Made by a program: the position numbers and the translations under genes. A stretch of 64,000 nt of DNA from Pelagibacter sp052048135 (GTDB taxonomy: Bacteria > Pseudomonadota > Alphaproteobacteria > Pelagibacterales > Pelagibacteraceae): NCBI RefSeq assembly GCF_052048135.1, contig NZ_JBNAIM010000002.1, forward strand, positions 124,001 through 188,000, in the 5' to 3' direction. Positions 8,602 through 16,767 of this stretch are shown piece by piece. The notes below the pieces were generated by a model. The model was not told where the DNA came from, did no database searches, and saw only the letters and a program-made list of their open reading frames with translations. Positions within the stretch are counted from its first letter, which is position 1. Every line of letters starts with the position of its first letter.

Positions 8602-9519
8602 ATGAGTAAAAAAATATTAATTGGATCTAGAGGTAGTAAATTAGCATTGCTCTATGCACAAAATGTTAAGAACACTATTATTCAGAATACAGACTTTGGT
8701 GAATCTGAAGTTATTATAAAAACTATAACTACCGAAGGTGATCAAGTAAAAGATGCAAGATTGTCTGATTTTGGAGGCAAAGGTTTATTTTCAAGCAATA
8801 TAGAAAAAGAGCTTCAAAACAAAAATATTGATATAGCAGTTCATGCTCTGAAGGACTTACCTGCTATTGAGACAGCTGGCTTAATCACAGACACTTTTTT
8901 AGAAAGAAATGATCCAAAAGAAATTTTAATTTCTAAAAATAATAAAAAATTAAAAGATTTAGAAACTAAATCAATAGTCGGAACGTCCTCATATAGAAGA
9001 GAGTTTCAAATAAAAAAAATAAGACCTGATTTAGATTGTAAACTTATTAGAGGGAACGTTGATACCAGAATAAAAAAATTAAAAGAAGGTATGTATGATG
9101 CGATCATCTTATCTTATGCAGGAATTAAATGTTTAAATCTTGAGAATGAAGTATCTGAAATATTCACAACTGAAGAAATAATACCAAGTGCAGGCCAGGG
9201 TATTATTGCACTTCAATGTAGAGAGGATAGTCAAGAAATAATCTCTCTTTTAAAAAAGATTAATCATGATGAAACCTATAAAAGAGCTCATGCTGAAAGA
9301 AATATTTTAAAAGTTTTAGAAGGCGATTGTGAAACTGCTGTAGGAGCACATTCTGTAATTGAAGGTGAAAATATTATTCTTGAAGCAGAACTTTTTTCTT
9401 TAGATGGCTCAGAGCGATTTTATGAAAAAAAAATTGAAAAAACTGACAAATATAGACAAATTGGAAAAGAAATTGGACAAATTTTAAAAACTAAATCAAA
9501 TAATTCATATAAAAGATAA
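8602..9519 (+). CDS. hemC: Hydroxymethylbilane synthase (porphobilinogen deaminase)
   Basis: 305 residues from ATG 8602; a TTG three bases earlier is an alternative that adds one residue. Polymerises four porphobilinogens to hydroxymethylbilane in heme synthesis. Visible signatures are IGSRGSKLAL, FGGKGLFSSNIEKEL, AVHALKDLPA, GTSSYRRE and LIRGNVDTR. LEGDCETAVGAH contains Cys243, the attachment site of the dipyrromethane cofactor. hemD follows after one base. Confidence 0.97.
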   Translation: MSKKILIGSRGSKLALLYAQNVKNTIIQNTDFGESEVIIKTITTEGDQVKDARLSDFGGKGLFSSNIEKELQNKNIDIAVHALKDLPAIETAGLITDTFLERNDPKEILISKNNKKLKDLETKSIVGTSSYRREFQIKKIRPDLDCKLIRGNVDTRIKKLKEGMYDAIILSYAGIKCLNLENEVSEIFTTEEIIPSAGQGIIALQCREDSQEIISLLKKINHDETYKRAHAERNILKVLEGDCETAVGAHSVIEGENIILEAELFSLDGSERFYEKKIEKTDKYRQIGKEIGQILKTKSNNSYKR

Positions 9520-9520
9520 T

Positions 9521-10219
9521 ATGCATATTTTATTTACTAGACCATTAGAAGATTGTTCAGAAATGATTTTAAAGTTTAAATCATTAGGTCATAATGTGTC
9601 TCATCTACCATTATTAAATATAGAAAAAATAAATTATGAAGAAATTAATTTTTTTGATTATGGTGGGATAATTTTTACCAGTGCTAATGCGATAAAATTT
9701 TTAAATTTAGAAAAATTAGATAAAAATATTGCATGTTTTTGTGTCGGAGAAGCGACTGAAAAAAAAGCTAGAAGCATTGGTTTTCAGAAAACTATTGCTG
9801 CTGAGGGAAATGTTTCAAATTTAAAAGAATTAATCTTACAAAACTATGAAACTAAAGGTAGACCAATGTTGTATGTTAGTGGTGAATCAATCTCATTTGA
9901 CCTAGATCGACATTTATTAAATGAGGGCTTCGATATTAAAAGAATTATTAATTATCGAGCAAGTCATAATCAAAATTTCGATGAAAAATTCATTAAAGAG
10001 CTTCGACTAAATATGCCTGATATTGTCTATGTTTATTCACAAAATAGCGCATTAAGTTTTTTAAATTTCATTAAAAATAATCAATTACAAAGCCTTTGGA
10101 TGAATACTAATTTAATGTGTATAGGTGAAAAAACTTCATCTATATTGAACGATGTTAAATGGAAAAAAATATTTCTTTTTAATCCTGGTGAAGAGGAGTT
10201 TTTGTTATATAAAATTTAA
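9521..10219 (+). CDS. hemD: Uroporphyrinogen-III synthase
   Basis: 232 residues. Closes hydroxymethylbilane to uroporphyrinogen III. The family diverges strongly, but ILFTRPLEDC at the N-terminus, GGIIFTSANAIKFL, FCVGEATEKKARSIGF and VYVYSQNSALSFLNFI match the two-lobed HemD fold, and the position directly after hemC supports the call. The start lies one base after the hemC stop, and the mechanosensitive channel gene begins two bases after the hemD stop. Confidence 0.9.
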   Translation: MHILFTRPLEDCSEMILKFKSLGHNVSHLPLLNIEKINYEEINFFDYGGIIFTSANAIKFLNLEKLDKNIACFCVGEATEKKARSIGFQKTIAAEGNVSNLKELILQNYETKGRPMLYVSGESISFDLDRHLLNEGFDIKRIINYRASHNQNFDEKFIKELRLNMPDIVYVYSQNSALSFLNFIKNNQLQSLWMNTNLMCIGEKTSSILNDVKWKKIFLFNPGEEEFLLYKI

Positions 10220-10221
10220 TT

Positions 10222-11307
10222 ATGGAATTATTAAATAATTTTTCGGAAATATTTTTATCAGTTTGGAATAAAGGAATTCTTGGTGTCGATATTTTCCAAA
10301 TATTAATTGGAATAGGAATCTTTCTAATTTTTTTAATTTTTAGAGGAATAATCAGCAAGCTAATTATTAAAAAATTGGAAATAATTTCTAAAAGAACGAC
10401 AAATAAATTAGATGACACTTTTGTTTCATCATTAATTGGACCAGCAAGATTTTTACCTATTGTTTTAGGATTTTTTATTGCAAGCTATTATATGACATTC
10501 TCATTAGAGGGTAGAGAAATTGTTGATACAATTAACAGAACATTAATAACAATTTTAATTTTTTGGGTTATTCATCAGATTATTGAACCTGTTTCTTATA
10601 TTTTAAGTGGGCTCGACAAACTTTTAACAAGAGAGTTAATTGGTTGGATTATTAAATCACTAAAAATATTAATATTTATATTAGGACTTGCAGCAGTTTT
10701 AGAACTATGGGGAATTAAGATAGGCCCAATTATTGCTGGACTGGGATTGTTTGGAGTAGCAGTTGCACTAGGTGCACAAGATTTATTTAAAAATTTAATT
10801 TCTGGGATTTTAGTTCTTGTTGAAAAAAGGTTTAAAATAGGTGACTGGATTTTAGTTGATGGAGTCATTGAGGGCATAGTTGAAAAAATTGGTTTTCGCT
10901 CAACAACAATTAGAAAATTTGACAAGTCTTTAGCAATTATTCCTAATTTTCAGTTTGCAGAAAATGCGGTAGTTAACATAAGTGAAACTTCTAATTGGTT
11001 GATAAGTTGGATTATTACTTTGCAATATGACACTACTGTAGATCAATTAAAAACTATTAGAGATCAAATTGAAGATCATATAAATAAGAGTGAAGATTTT
11101 AATACCAGTGTTGGAGTGGCGGTAAGGGTTGATAAATTTTCAGATAGTTCGATAGATATGTATGTTCGTTGTTTTACAAAATCTGGTAGTTGGAACGAAT
11201 GGTTATCAGTAAAAGAAAAACTTGCTATCGAAATCAAACAGATTGTAGAAAATAATAAAGCTTCGTTCGCGTTTCCAAGTTCTTCAATTTATATTGAAAA
11301 AAAATGA
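10222..11307 (+). CDS. MscS-family small-conductance mechanosensitive channel
   Basis: 361 residues with about five hydrophobic segments in the first 200 residues, then a cytoplasmic beta/alpha domain. The pore helix reads GLGLFGVAVALGAQDLFKN, the Gly/Ala-packed TM3 of MscS, followed by the beta domain VEKRFKIGDWILVDG and RSTTIRKFDKSLAIIPN. It should release solutes on hypo-osmotic shock. It is co-directional with hemCD and overlaps the next gene by 4 bases (ATGA), consistent with co-expression with that YggT protein. Confidence 0.93.
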   Translation: MELLNNFSEIFLSVWNKGILGVDIFQILIGIGIFLIFLIFRGIISKLIIKKLEIISKRTTNKLDDTFVSSLIGPARFLPIVLGFFIASYYMTFSLEGREIVDTINRTLITILIFWVIHQIIEPVSYILSGLDKLLTRELIGWIIKSLKILIFILGLAAVLELWGIKIGPIIAGLGLFGVAVALGAQDLFKNLISGILVLVEKRFKIGDWILVDGVIEGIVEKIGFRSTTIRKFDKSLAIIPNFQFAENAVVNISETSNWLISWIITLQYDTTVDQLKTIRDQIEDHINKSEDFNTSVGVAVRVDKFSDSSIDMYVRCFTKSGSWNEWLSVKEKLAIEIKQIVENNKASFAFPSSSIYIEKK

Positions 11308-11594
11308 TCGCCATTTTTTATTTAGTATTACAAATATTAAAACTTTATTCTTATGTTGTAATAGCGAATGTTATAGTGAGTTGGTTAATTGCTTTTAATG
11401 TTTTAAATACGCAAAATAGATTTGTTTATGCTCTTTTAGAACTCACTTATAGATTAACTGAACCTTTTCTAAGCAGAATACGAGGTTTCCTTCCAAACTT
11501 AGGTGCCCTAGATATATCCCCTATCGTTTTACTACTATTGATTTGGTTTATAGAAATGTGTATGAAGCTCTATATTGCACCGATAATATTCTAA
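11304..11594 (+). CDS. YggT family membrane protein
   Basis: 96 residues with two paired hydrophobic regions joined by the family loop LTYRLTEPFLSRIRGFLPNLG. The C-terminal helix carries LDISPIVLLLLIWFIE. The role of YggT proteins is unresolved. Its ATG overlaps the stop of the mechanosensitive channel gene, which fits the osmotic link proposed for some members. folD begins 5 bases after the stop. Confidence 0.9.
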   Translation: MIAIFYLVLQILKLYSYVVIANVIVSWLIAFNVLNTQNRFVYALLELTYRLTEPFLSRIRGFLPNLGALDISPIVLLLLIWFIEMCMKLYIAPIIF

Positions 11595-11599
11595 AATTT

Positions 11600-12445
11600 A
11601 TGATTTTAATTGATGGTAAAAAAGAAGCTGCATCTTTAAGAGAAGAACTCAAAAAAGAGGTTTCAGAATTAAAAACCAAATTTAACAAAGTTCCTGGATT
11701 AACTGTAATCTTGATTGGTGATTTAACTCCAAGTCAAATCTATGTGAGAAATAAAGAAAAATCAGCTAACGAAGTGGGGCTTAAGTCTGAAGTAATAAAA
11801 TATCCGGACAGTGTAGAAGAAAAAGTTGTATTAGATAAAATAGAGGAATTGAATAAAGATGAATCAGTATCTGGTATTTTAGTTCAGCTACCTTTACCAA
11901 AACATATTGATAAGCAAAAAGTTATTGAAGCAATTGATCCCTCAAAAGATGTAGATGGTTTTCATCCAATGAATGTAGGAAACCTGTCGTCAGGCTATGA
12001 AAGTTCTGTGCCATGTACTCCTTTAGGATGTTATTTATTAATTAAAAAAATCGAACCGAATTTAAGTGGTAAAAAGGCAGTAGTAGTTGGGAGATCAAAT
12101 TTAAATGGTAAACCAATGACACAACTTCTTTTAAAAGAAAATTGCACTGTGACAATCACACACTCACGTACTAAGGATTTAAAAGCAGAATGTTTAGAAG
12201 CAGATATTATTGTTGCTGCAGTTGGTATACCTGAACTTGTTAAAGGTGATTGGGTTAAAAAAGATACAATTGTAATTGACGTTGGTATTAATAAAACCGA
12301 CAAAGGTATTGTTGGCGATGTAGCATTTGATGAAGTTTCTAAAAATGCGAAAGCACTAACACCAGTACCTGGTGGCGTAGGACCTATGACTATTGCTTGT
12401 TTACTCAAAAATACAATTGATTGTTTTAAAAGATCCCAAAAATAA
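11600..12445 (+). CDS. folD: Methylenetetrahydrofolate dehydrogenase / cyclohydrolase
   Basis: 281 residues from ATG 11600; a longer in-frame start at 11543 would run through the YggT gene and is rejected. Bifunctional oxidation and hydrolysis of 5,10-methylene-THF to 10-formyl-THF. Signatures seen are VILIGDLTPSQIYVRNKEKSA with the catalytic Tyr and Lys, GILVQLPLPKHID, DVDGFHPMNVG, PCTPLGC, VVGRSNLNGKPM and TPVPGGVGPMT. One-carbon folate use is prominent in SAR11 and relevant to DmdA further along, which donates a methyl group to THF. Confidence 0.97.
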   Translation: MILIDGKKEAASLREELKKEVSELKTKFNKVPGLTVILIGDLTPSQIYVRNKEKSANEVGLKSEVIKYPDSVEEKVVLDKIEELNKDESVSGILVQLPLPKHIDKQKVIEAIDPSKDVDGFHPMNVGNLSSGYESSVPCTPLGCYLLIKKIEPNLSGKKAVVVGRSNLNGKPMTQLLLKENCTVTITHSRTKDLKAECLEADIIVAAVGIPELVKGDWVKKDTIVIDVGINKTDKGIVGDVAFDEVSKNAKALTPVPGGVGPMTIACLLKNTIDCFKRSQK

Positions 12446-12524
12446 ACATTTTTAATTTTAAGTATTATTGTCTCAACTTATGAAATTTTGGTTATTTAAA
12501 TTTTTTCTTTGATAAGTTTAAAAT

Positions 12525-12728
12525 ATGAAGAAACCACCTTATGAATATAGAATTGCAATAATCATGCTGATATTAACTGTAATTCCAATTGGAGCAACTC
12601 AACTGGGATGGTATCTATACGGAAAGATGATGGGCTTTAATTTTGGGATGATAGCTGGTACATTGGCTGTAATTTTAGCAGGTTATTTGATGTATCAAAA
12701 AGGTTGGAGAAATGAGGATGAAGATTAA
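12525..12728 (+). CDS. Small two-helix membrane protein, unknown
   Basis: 67 residues: short charged N-terminus (MKKPPYEYR), helix 1 at about 9-30, helix 2 at about 38-60, and an acidic tail ending NEDED. No family recognised. It lies 3 bases before the SHOCT protein, so the two are probably one transcript. A 79-base gap after folD suggests a separate promoter, but I see no clear one. Confidence 0.7.
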   Translation: MKKPPYEYRIAIIMLILTVIPIGATQLGWYLYGKMMGFNFGMIAGTLAVILAGYLMYQKGWRNEDED

Positions 12729-12731
12729 TTT

Positions 12732-12992
12732 ATGGAAAAGATAATTTTTTTTTCATTAGCACTTCCAGCTTTGGCATTTGTAATTTATTTAGGTGGATCA
12801 GCAATTATGAAAGGTTTTGCTGCGAAAGTATCTAACAGACCTGAAAAAAATGAGGAAGAAAACTTTGAAAGCATCACAAGTAATTCTGATCAACTAAGTA
12901 GTGAATTAAATAAACTAAATGAACTTTTAAAAAGTGGAGTTTTAACCCAAGAAGAGTTTGAAAAAGCTAAAAAAAAAATTCTCGAAAATTAA
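12732..12992 (+). CDS. Small membrane protein with C-terminal SHOCT domain
   Basis: 86 residues: one N-terminal membrane helix (about 4-30), a charged linker, then a SHOCT motif reading LNKLNELLKSGVLTQEEFEK. SHOCT is a short oligomerisation-type motif found at the ends of otherwise unrelated membrane proteins. The partner is unknown, though the preceding 67-residue membrane protein, 3 bases away, is the obvious candidate. It converges with the PQQ-type dehydrogenase gene across 7 bases. Confidence 0.78.
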   Translation: MEKIIFFSLALPALAFVIYLGGSAIMKGFAAKVSNRPEKNEEENFESITSNSDQLSSELNKLNELLKSGVLTQEEFEKAKKKILEN

Positions 12993-12999
12993 TTATAAT

Positions 13000-14067
13000 T
13001 CAATAAGTTTTTTCCATTAACCATAAGCTATTTCCTGCAAGAAAATATATTTTTCCATTTACCGGGTGAACTTGTATATCTCTTATTCTTCCAATTTTAT
13101 TTTTAAAAATGATATCTTCTTTAATATTTGACAAGTCACTAAATATTAATTTTCTTAAAGATTGATCTTTAAGCGATGTGATTAAAGCATGTCCATTCCA
13201 TTCGCTGAATTCTTTGCCTCTATAAATAGTTATTGCACTTGTTGCGATTGAAGGTACCCAGTAATATATCGCTTTTGTAAAGCCAGGCTTCCATTTAGGA
13301 CCAATTGGAATACCAGAATAATTTGTACCTCCCCATCCTAAAATTTTCCATCCATAATTTTCACCTTTTTTTGCCTCACCAAACCAATCCCCACCCCTTG
13401 CTCCGTGGTTACTTAAATAAATTTTTCCATCAAATGGAGATAAAGTTAAACCCTGAGGATTTCTTATTCCTATTTGATAAATTTCTGGTAACCAATCAGA
13501 TTTGCCTTCAAATTTTGGGTTATCTTTTGGAATGCTTCCATCAATATTAATTCTAATAATACTTCCAGGGTGTTTTTTTGGATCTTGTGCAATCATACCC
13601 TCACCCCTTTCACCAGCCGATGCAAATAAAAAATTATCTTTAATCGCTAATCTCGATCCAAAGTGATAACCAGAGTTGATGGGAGGATTAGCTTGAAAAA
13701 TATTTTTAAAATTTAAGTTTTTGTCGTTAAATTTTGCTTTAGCAATAGAAGTACTAGTTTTTCCATCCCCTCTATTTTCTGAATAAGAAATATAAACAAA
13801 AGTATCTTTAAACAAAATGTCTAACAAACCTCCTTGATTATGCTCGAGGTAATTAAGATCATGATTAACTTCAGAGATTTTTTTAGAATTAAGATCAATC
13901 AATTTAATTTTTCCACTTTTTTCAGTAATCAAAAGTTCATTATTATTGATGAATGTAGAGCCCCATGGGTCATTTAAATCTGCAATCTTTTCAAAATTAA
14001 GATTTTCTGCAAATGAAACATGTATAGAAATTAAAAAAAAGAATATGGAAATGAAAAATTTTCTCAC
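13000..14067 (-). CDS. PQQ-dependent aldose sugar dehydrogenase family protein, secreted
   Basis: 355 residues from a GTG at 14067, one base after the SDR stop. This start gives a clean signal peptide (RKFFISIFFFLISIHVSFA); a longer frame reaching back to 14178 overlaps the SDR and is unlikely. The beta-propeller of the GSDH/YliI type is visible: LNDPWGSTF, HNQGGLLDI, GSRLAIKDN, GIRNPQGLTLSP, SNHGARGGDWF with the catalytic His, KGENYGWK and WVPSIATSAI. It oxidises aldoses or related aldehydes in the periplasm with PQQ by family knowledge. No PQQ biosynthesis genes are in this window. Confidence 0.88.
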   Translation of the reverse strand: MRKFFISIFFFLISIHVSFAENLNFEKIADLNDPWGSTFINNNELLITEKSGKIKLIDLNSKKISEVNHDLNYLEHNQGGLLDILFKDTFVYISYSENRGDGKTSTSIAKAKFNDKNLNFKNIFQANPPINSGYHFGSRLAIKDNFLFASAGERGEGMIAQDPKKHPGSIIRINIDGSIPKDNPKFEGKSDWLPEIYQIGIRNPQGLTLSPFDGKIYLSNHGARGGDWFGEAKKGENYGWKILGWGGTNYSGIPIGPKWKPGFTKAIYYWVPSIATSAITIYRGKEFSEWNGHALITSLKDQSLRKLIFSDLSNIKEDIIFKNKIGRIRDIQVHPVNGKIYFLAGNSLWLMEKTY

Positions 14068-14068
14068 T

Positions 14069-14779
14069 TTAAGAAAGCTTTGATCTACCACCATCAACAG
14101 CAATAATCTGACCAGTAACCCAAGAGCTGTCATCTGTGATGAGAAATTTTGCAAGAGAAGCTGAATCTTTTCCTTCACCTAATCTTTTTAAGGGATGAGC
14201 TTTAGCTATTCCATCTGCTAATGCTTTATTCTTCAACATTGGTTCAGCAATCTTTGAATTAGTTAAACTTGGAGCAATACAGTTCACTCTTATATTTGGA
14301 GCGAATTCAGCTGCTAATGAAACAGTTAATCCTTCGACCGCAGCTTTAGTTGAAGCAATTATTGCGTGATTAGTAAATCCTCGTTGTGCTGCTACTGTAG
14401 AGAATAAAACTACTGAACCTTTATTTTTTTTTAAACTTTCTTGATAACCCTTAATAACCTCAACTGCTGAATAAAGATTTAATTTCATACATTTATTAAA
14501 ATCATTTTCATTTACCATTCTTAAAGGTTTTAAATCTATTGAACCAACACAATAAGCAACACCTTTTATATCTGAAATATCATTTTTAACCTTTTCTATA
14601 AATCCATCTTCTAAAACATCAGCTACAGTAAAAGCACAACCAATTTTTTCAGAAATACTTTTTGTTTCATTTTCATTTCTTCCAACCAAATGAACAGAAT
14701 TTCCTGAGTTTACTAATTGCTCAGCTAAGCTAGATCCGATTGAACCTGTCGCACCAAAAATGAGATATTTTTCTGACAT
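14069..14779 (-). CDS. SDR-family protein lacking the catalytic tyrosine
   Basis: 236 residues with a Rossmann fold. The cofactor motif GATGSIGSSLAEQL and the C-terminal WVTGQIIAVDGG of short-chain dehydrogenases are intact. The catalytic YxxxK position reads IASTK, so the Tyr is Ile141 while Lys145 is kept (segment TNHAIIASTKAAVEGLT); the preceding Ser-Thr at 127-128 is present. I recall a group of SDRs with this substitution found near photolyase genes. Classical carbonyl reduction would be impaired, so the reaction is uncertain. It diverges from the photolyase gene over 27 bases. Confidence 0.88.
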   Translation of the reverse strand: MSEKYLIFGATGSIGSSLAEQLVNSGNSVHLVGRNENETKSISEKIGCAFTVADVLEDGFIEKVKNDISDIKGVAYCVGSIDLKPLRMVNENDFNKCMKLNLYSAVEVIKGYQESLKKNKGSVVLFSTVAAQRGFTNHAIIASTKAAVEGLTVSLAAEFAPNIRVNCIAPSLTNSKIAEPMLKNKALADGIAKAHPLKRLGEGKDSASLAKFLITDDSSWVTGQIIAVDGGRSKLS

Positions 14780-14806
14780 AAAAAATTTTATTAGTTATAT
14801 TTAACT

Positions 14807-16297
14807 ATGAAGTTATTTTTTATACTGGGTAATCAATTATTTCCATCAAAATACTTGGACCGCTTCAAAAAAGACCACCTATTTTTTATGGCTGAAGATT
14901 ACCAATTATGTACTTATGAAAAACATCATAAACAAAAAATACTCCTCTTCCTATCATCAATGCGTTCACATGCAGACAGTCTTAAAAGAGATAAATTTAA
15001 ATTAGAGTATATAAAAATTGAGGATAAAGAATTCAAGGATGATTATTTAAAAAAATTAAAAAAAGTAATTAGCTCAAAAAAAATAAAAGAAATTTCCAGT
15101 TTTGAAGTTGAAGATAAGTTTTTTGAAAAAAAAATAAATCAATTTCTTAAAAAGGAAAAAATAAAATGGAATATTATTCAAACTCCAATGTTTTTAAATT
15201 CAAGAGATGAATTTAAACAATATCTATCCAAATCAAAAAAACCTTTTATGGCAACCTTTTATAAAGATGTCAGAAAAAAATCAGGGATATTAATGGGTTC
15301 GGATGGAAACCCGATTGGAGGTAAATGGAGCTTTGATGAAGATAATAGAAATAAATTACCAAAAAATATTTCAATTCCAAAATTTCCAAAAATAAATGAA
15401 ACTAATCATACTAAAAAGTTAAAACCAATTATTGAAAAATTATTCAAAGATCATCCAGGCAAAACTGGAAATTTTTGGTTTGCTACTGAATATAATGATG
15501 TCATCAAACTTTTAAATTTTTTTATCAAAGAGAAATCAAATTTATTTGGAGATTATGAAGATGCTGTTGATCAAAAAGATAATATTTTATTTCATAGTGC
15601 ATTAAGTCCATACATTAACTTAGGTTTGATCACTCCAGAATTTATTATTAAAAAAGTTTTAGAATTCCACAAAAGTAAAAAGATAAGATTAAATTCACTA
15701 GAAGGTTATATACGTCAGGTAATTGGTTGGAGAGAGTTTATGAGAGGAATTTATCAAAGTTATTCAAACGAAATGGAAACTGTAAATTTCTTCAAACAAA
15801 ATAGAAAAATGAAAAAATCTTGGTATGAGGGCACAACTGGATTGCCTCCACTCGATTATGCAATTAAGAATGCCTTAAACTATGGATGGTCTCATCATAT
15901 CGAAAGATTAATGATTTTATCCAACATAATGAATCTATGTGAAATAAAACCAACTCTTGTTTACAAATGGTTCATGGAGATGTTCGTAGATTCTTCTGAT
16001 TGGGTAATGGTACCTAATGTTTATGGGATGGGATTGTTTAGTGATGGTGGAATATTTGCTACCAAACCTTATATATGTGGATCTAGTTATTTTATGAAAA
16101 TGATGGATTTTAAAAAAGGCGAGTGGTGTAATACAATGGATGGATTATATTGGAGATTTATTGATCGTAATAGAAAATTTTTTTTGAAAAATCCAAGACT
16201 TTCTATGATGGTAAGAATTTTTGATAAAATGAAAACTGAAAGAAAAAAATTAATTTTGTCAGCTGCAGATAAATTTATTAAACAAAATACTAACTAA
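14807..16297 (+). CDS. Photolyase-related protein (PhrB / DPRP family)
   Basis: 496 residues. The N-terminal DPRP domain (about 1-190) and the helical FAD domain resemble the bacterial (6-4) photolyase/cryptochrome group of PhrB. Landmarks are ILGNQL at the start, FHSALSPYINLGL at 262-274, YIRQVIGWREFMRG at 301-314, YGWSHHIERLMILSN at 359-373 and DGGIFATKPY at 413-422. PhrB binds a 4Fe-4S cluster through four Cys. Here, by my recall of the alignment, the first site is Pro, the YCxGC pair is missing (MMDFKKGEW) and only Cys441 remains, so the cluster is probably absent. First gene of a tight six-gene operon. Likely repairs UV lesions or senses blue light. Confidence 0.9.
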   Translation: MKLFFILGNQLFPSKYLDRFKKDHLFFMAEDYQLCTYEKHHKQKILLFLSSMRSHADSLKRDKFKLEYIKIEDKEFKDDYLKKLKKVISSKKIKEISSFEVEDKFFEKKINQFLKKEKIKWNIIQTPMFLNSRDEFKQYLSKSKKPFMATFYKDVRKKSGILMGSDGNPIGGKWSFDEDNRNKLPKNISIPKFPKINETNHTKKLKPIIEKLFKDHPGKTGNFWFATEYNDVIKLLNFFIKEKSNLFGDYEDAVDQKDNILFHSALSPYINLGLITPEFIIKKVLEFHKSKKIRLNSLEGYIRQVIGWREFMRGIYQSYSNEMETVNFFKQNRKMKKSWYEGTTGLPPLDYAIKNALNYGWSHHIERLMILSNIMNLCEIKPTLVYKWFMEMFVDSSDWVMVPNVYGMGLFSDGGIFATKPYICGSSYFMKMMDFKKGEWCNTMDGLYWRFIDRNRKFFLKNPRLSMMVRIFDKMKTERKKLILSAADKFIKQNTN

Positions 16298-16302
16298 ATT
16301 TT

Positions 16303-16632
16303 ATGTATATTGCTATTACTGGTTTAAAGCCAAAAAATTTTTTTTCAAAATTAAGATTTTGGTTGTTAGCAATTACATCTTTTAGAGCAGCACAAAAAGC
16401 TGAAGGAAATATATTTTGTGAAACAAAGTCATTTAAAGGATACCAGCATACTTTAACGGCCTGGAAAGATAGAGAGCTGATGGTTAAATATTTAAATGGA
16501 AATGAGCATTCAAAAGCCATGAGAAATTTTAAAGCAATTGCAACAGGCTCTACATATGGTTATGAAAGCGATCAAATTCCAAGCTGGGATGAAGCTTTAG
16601 ATCTTTGGAATAGAAATTTTAAAGAATATTAA
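16303..16632 (+). CDS. Small ABM/DUF3291-like protein
   Basis: 109 residues, probably a dimeric alpha/beta barrel of the antibiotic-biosynthesis-monooxygenase superfamily. Support: MYIAITGLKPKNFF as first strand, QKAEGNIFCETKSFKGYQHT and TAWKDRELMVKYLNGNEHSKAM, a typical strand-helix with conserved Trp and His. No cofactor is evident and the function is unknown. It starts 5 bases after the photolyase-related gene and 1 base before the DUF2256 gene, so it is in the photolyase operon. Confidence 0.75.
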   Translation: MYIAITGLKPKNFFSKLRFWLLAITSFRAAQKAEGNIFCETKSFKGYQHTLTAWKDRELMVKYLNGNEHSKAMRNFKAIATGSTYGYESDQIPSWDEALDLWNRNFKEY

Positions 16633-16633
16633 A

Positions 16634-16762
16634 TTGAAAAAAGAAAACTTACCAACAAAAATATGCCCTATATGTAAAAGACCATTTACGTGGCGGAAAA
16701 AATGGAAACTTAATTGGGATAGAGTAAAATATTGTTCCAAGAAGTGTTCTAAGTTAAGTTAG
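16634..16762 (+). CDS. DUF2256 zinc-ribbon mini-protein
   Basis: 42 residues from a TTG start, one base after the preceding stop. The sequence shows ENLPTKICPICKRPFTWRKK and then WDRVKYCSKKCSK, i.e. CxxC...CxxxC, which matches DUF2256 closely. The four Cys should bind zinc. The function is unknown, but DUF2256 genes commonly sit beside photolyase or cryptochrome genes, as here. Too short for most gene callers and easily missed. Confidence 0.88.
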   Translation: MKKENLPTKICPICKRPFTWRKKWKLNWDRVKYCSKKCSKLS

Positions 16763-16767
16763 TCATA

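Noticed and set aside
13305..13550. Plus-strand frame inside the PQQ-type dehydrogenase gene
   Set aside because: Antisense to a well-conserved coding region; no recognisable domain.
14068..14178. Longer N-terminus for the PQQ-type dehydrogenase
   Set aside because: Would overlap the SDR gene by over 100 bases and hide the signal peptide, which begins cleanly at GTG 14067.
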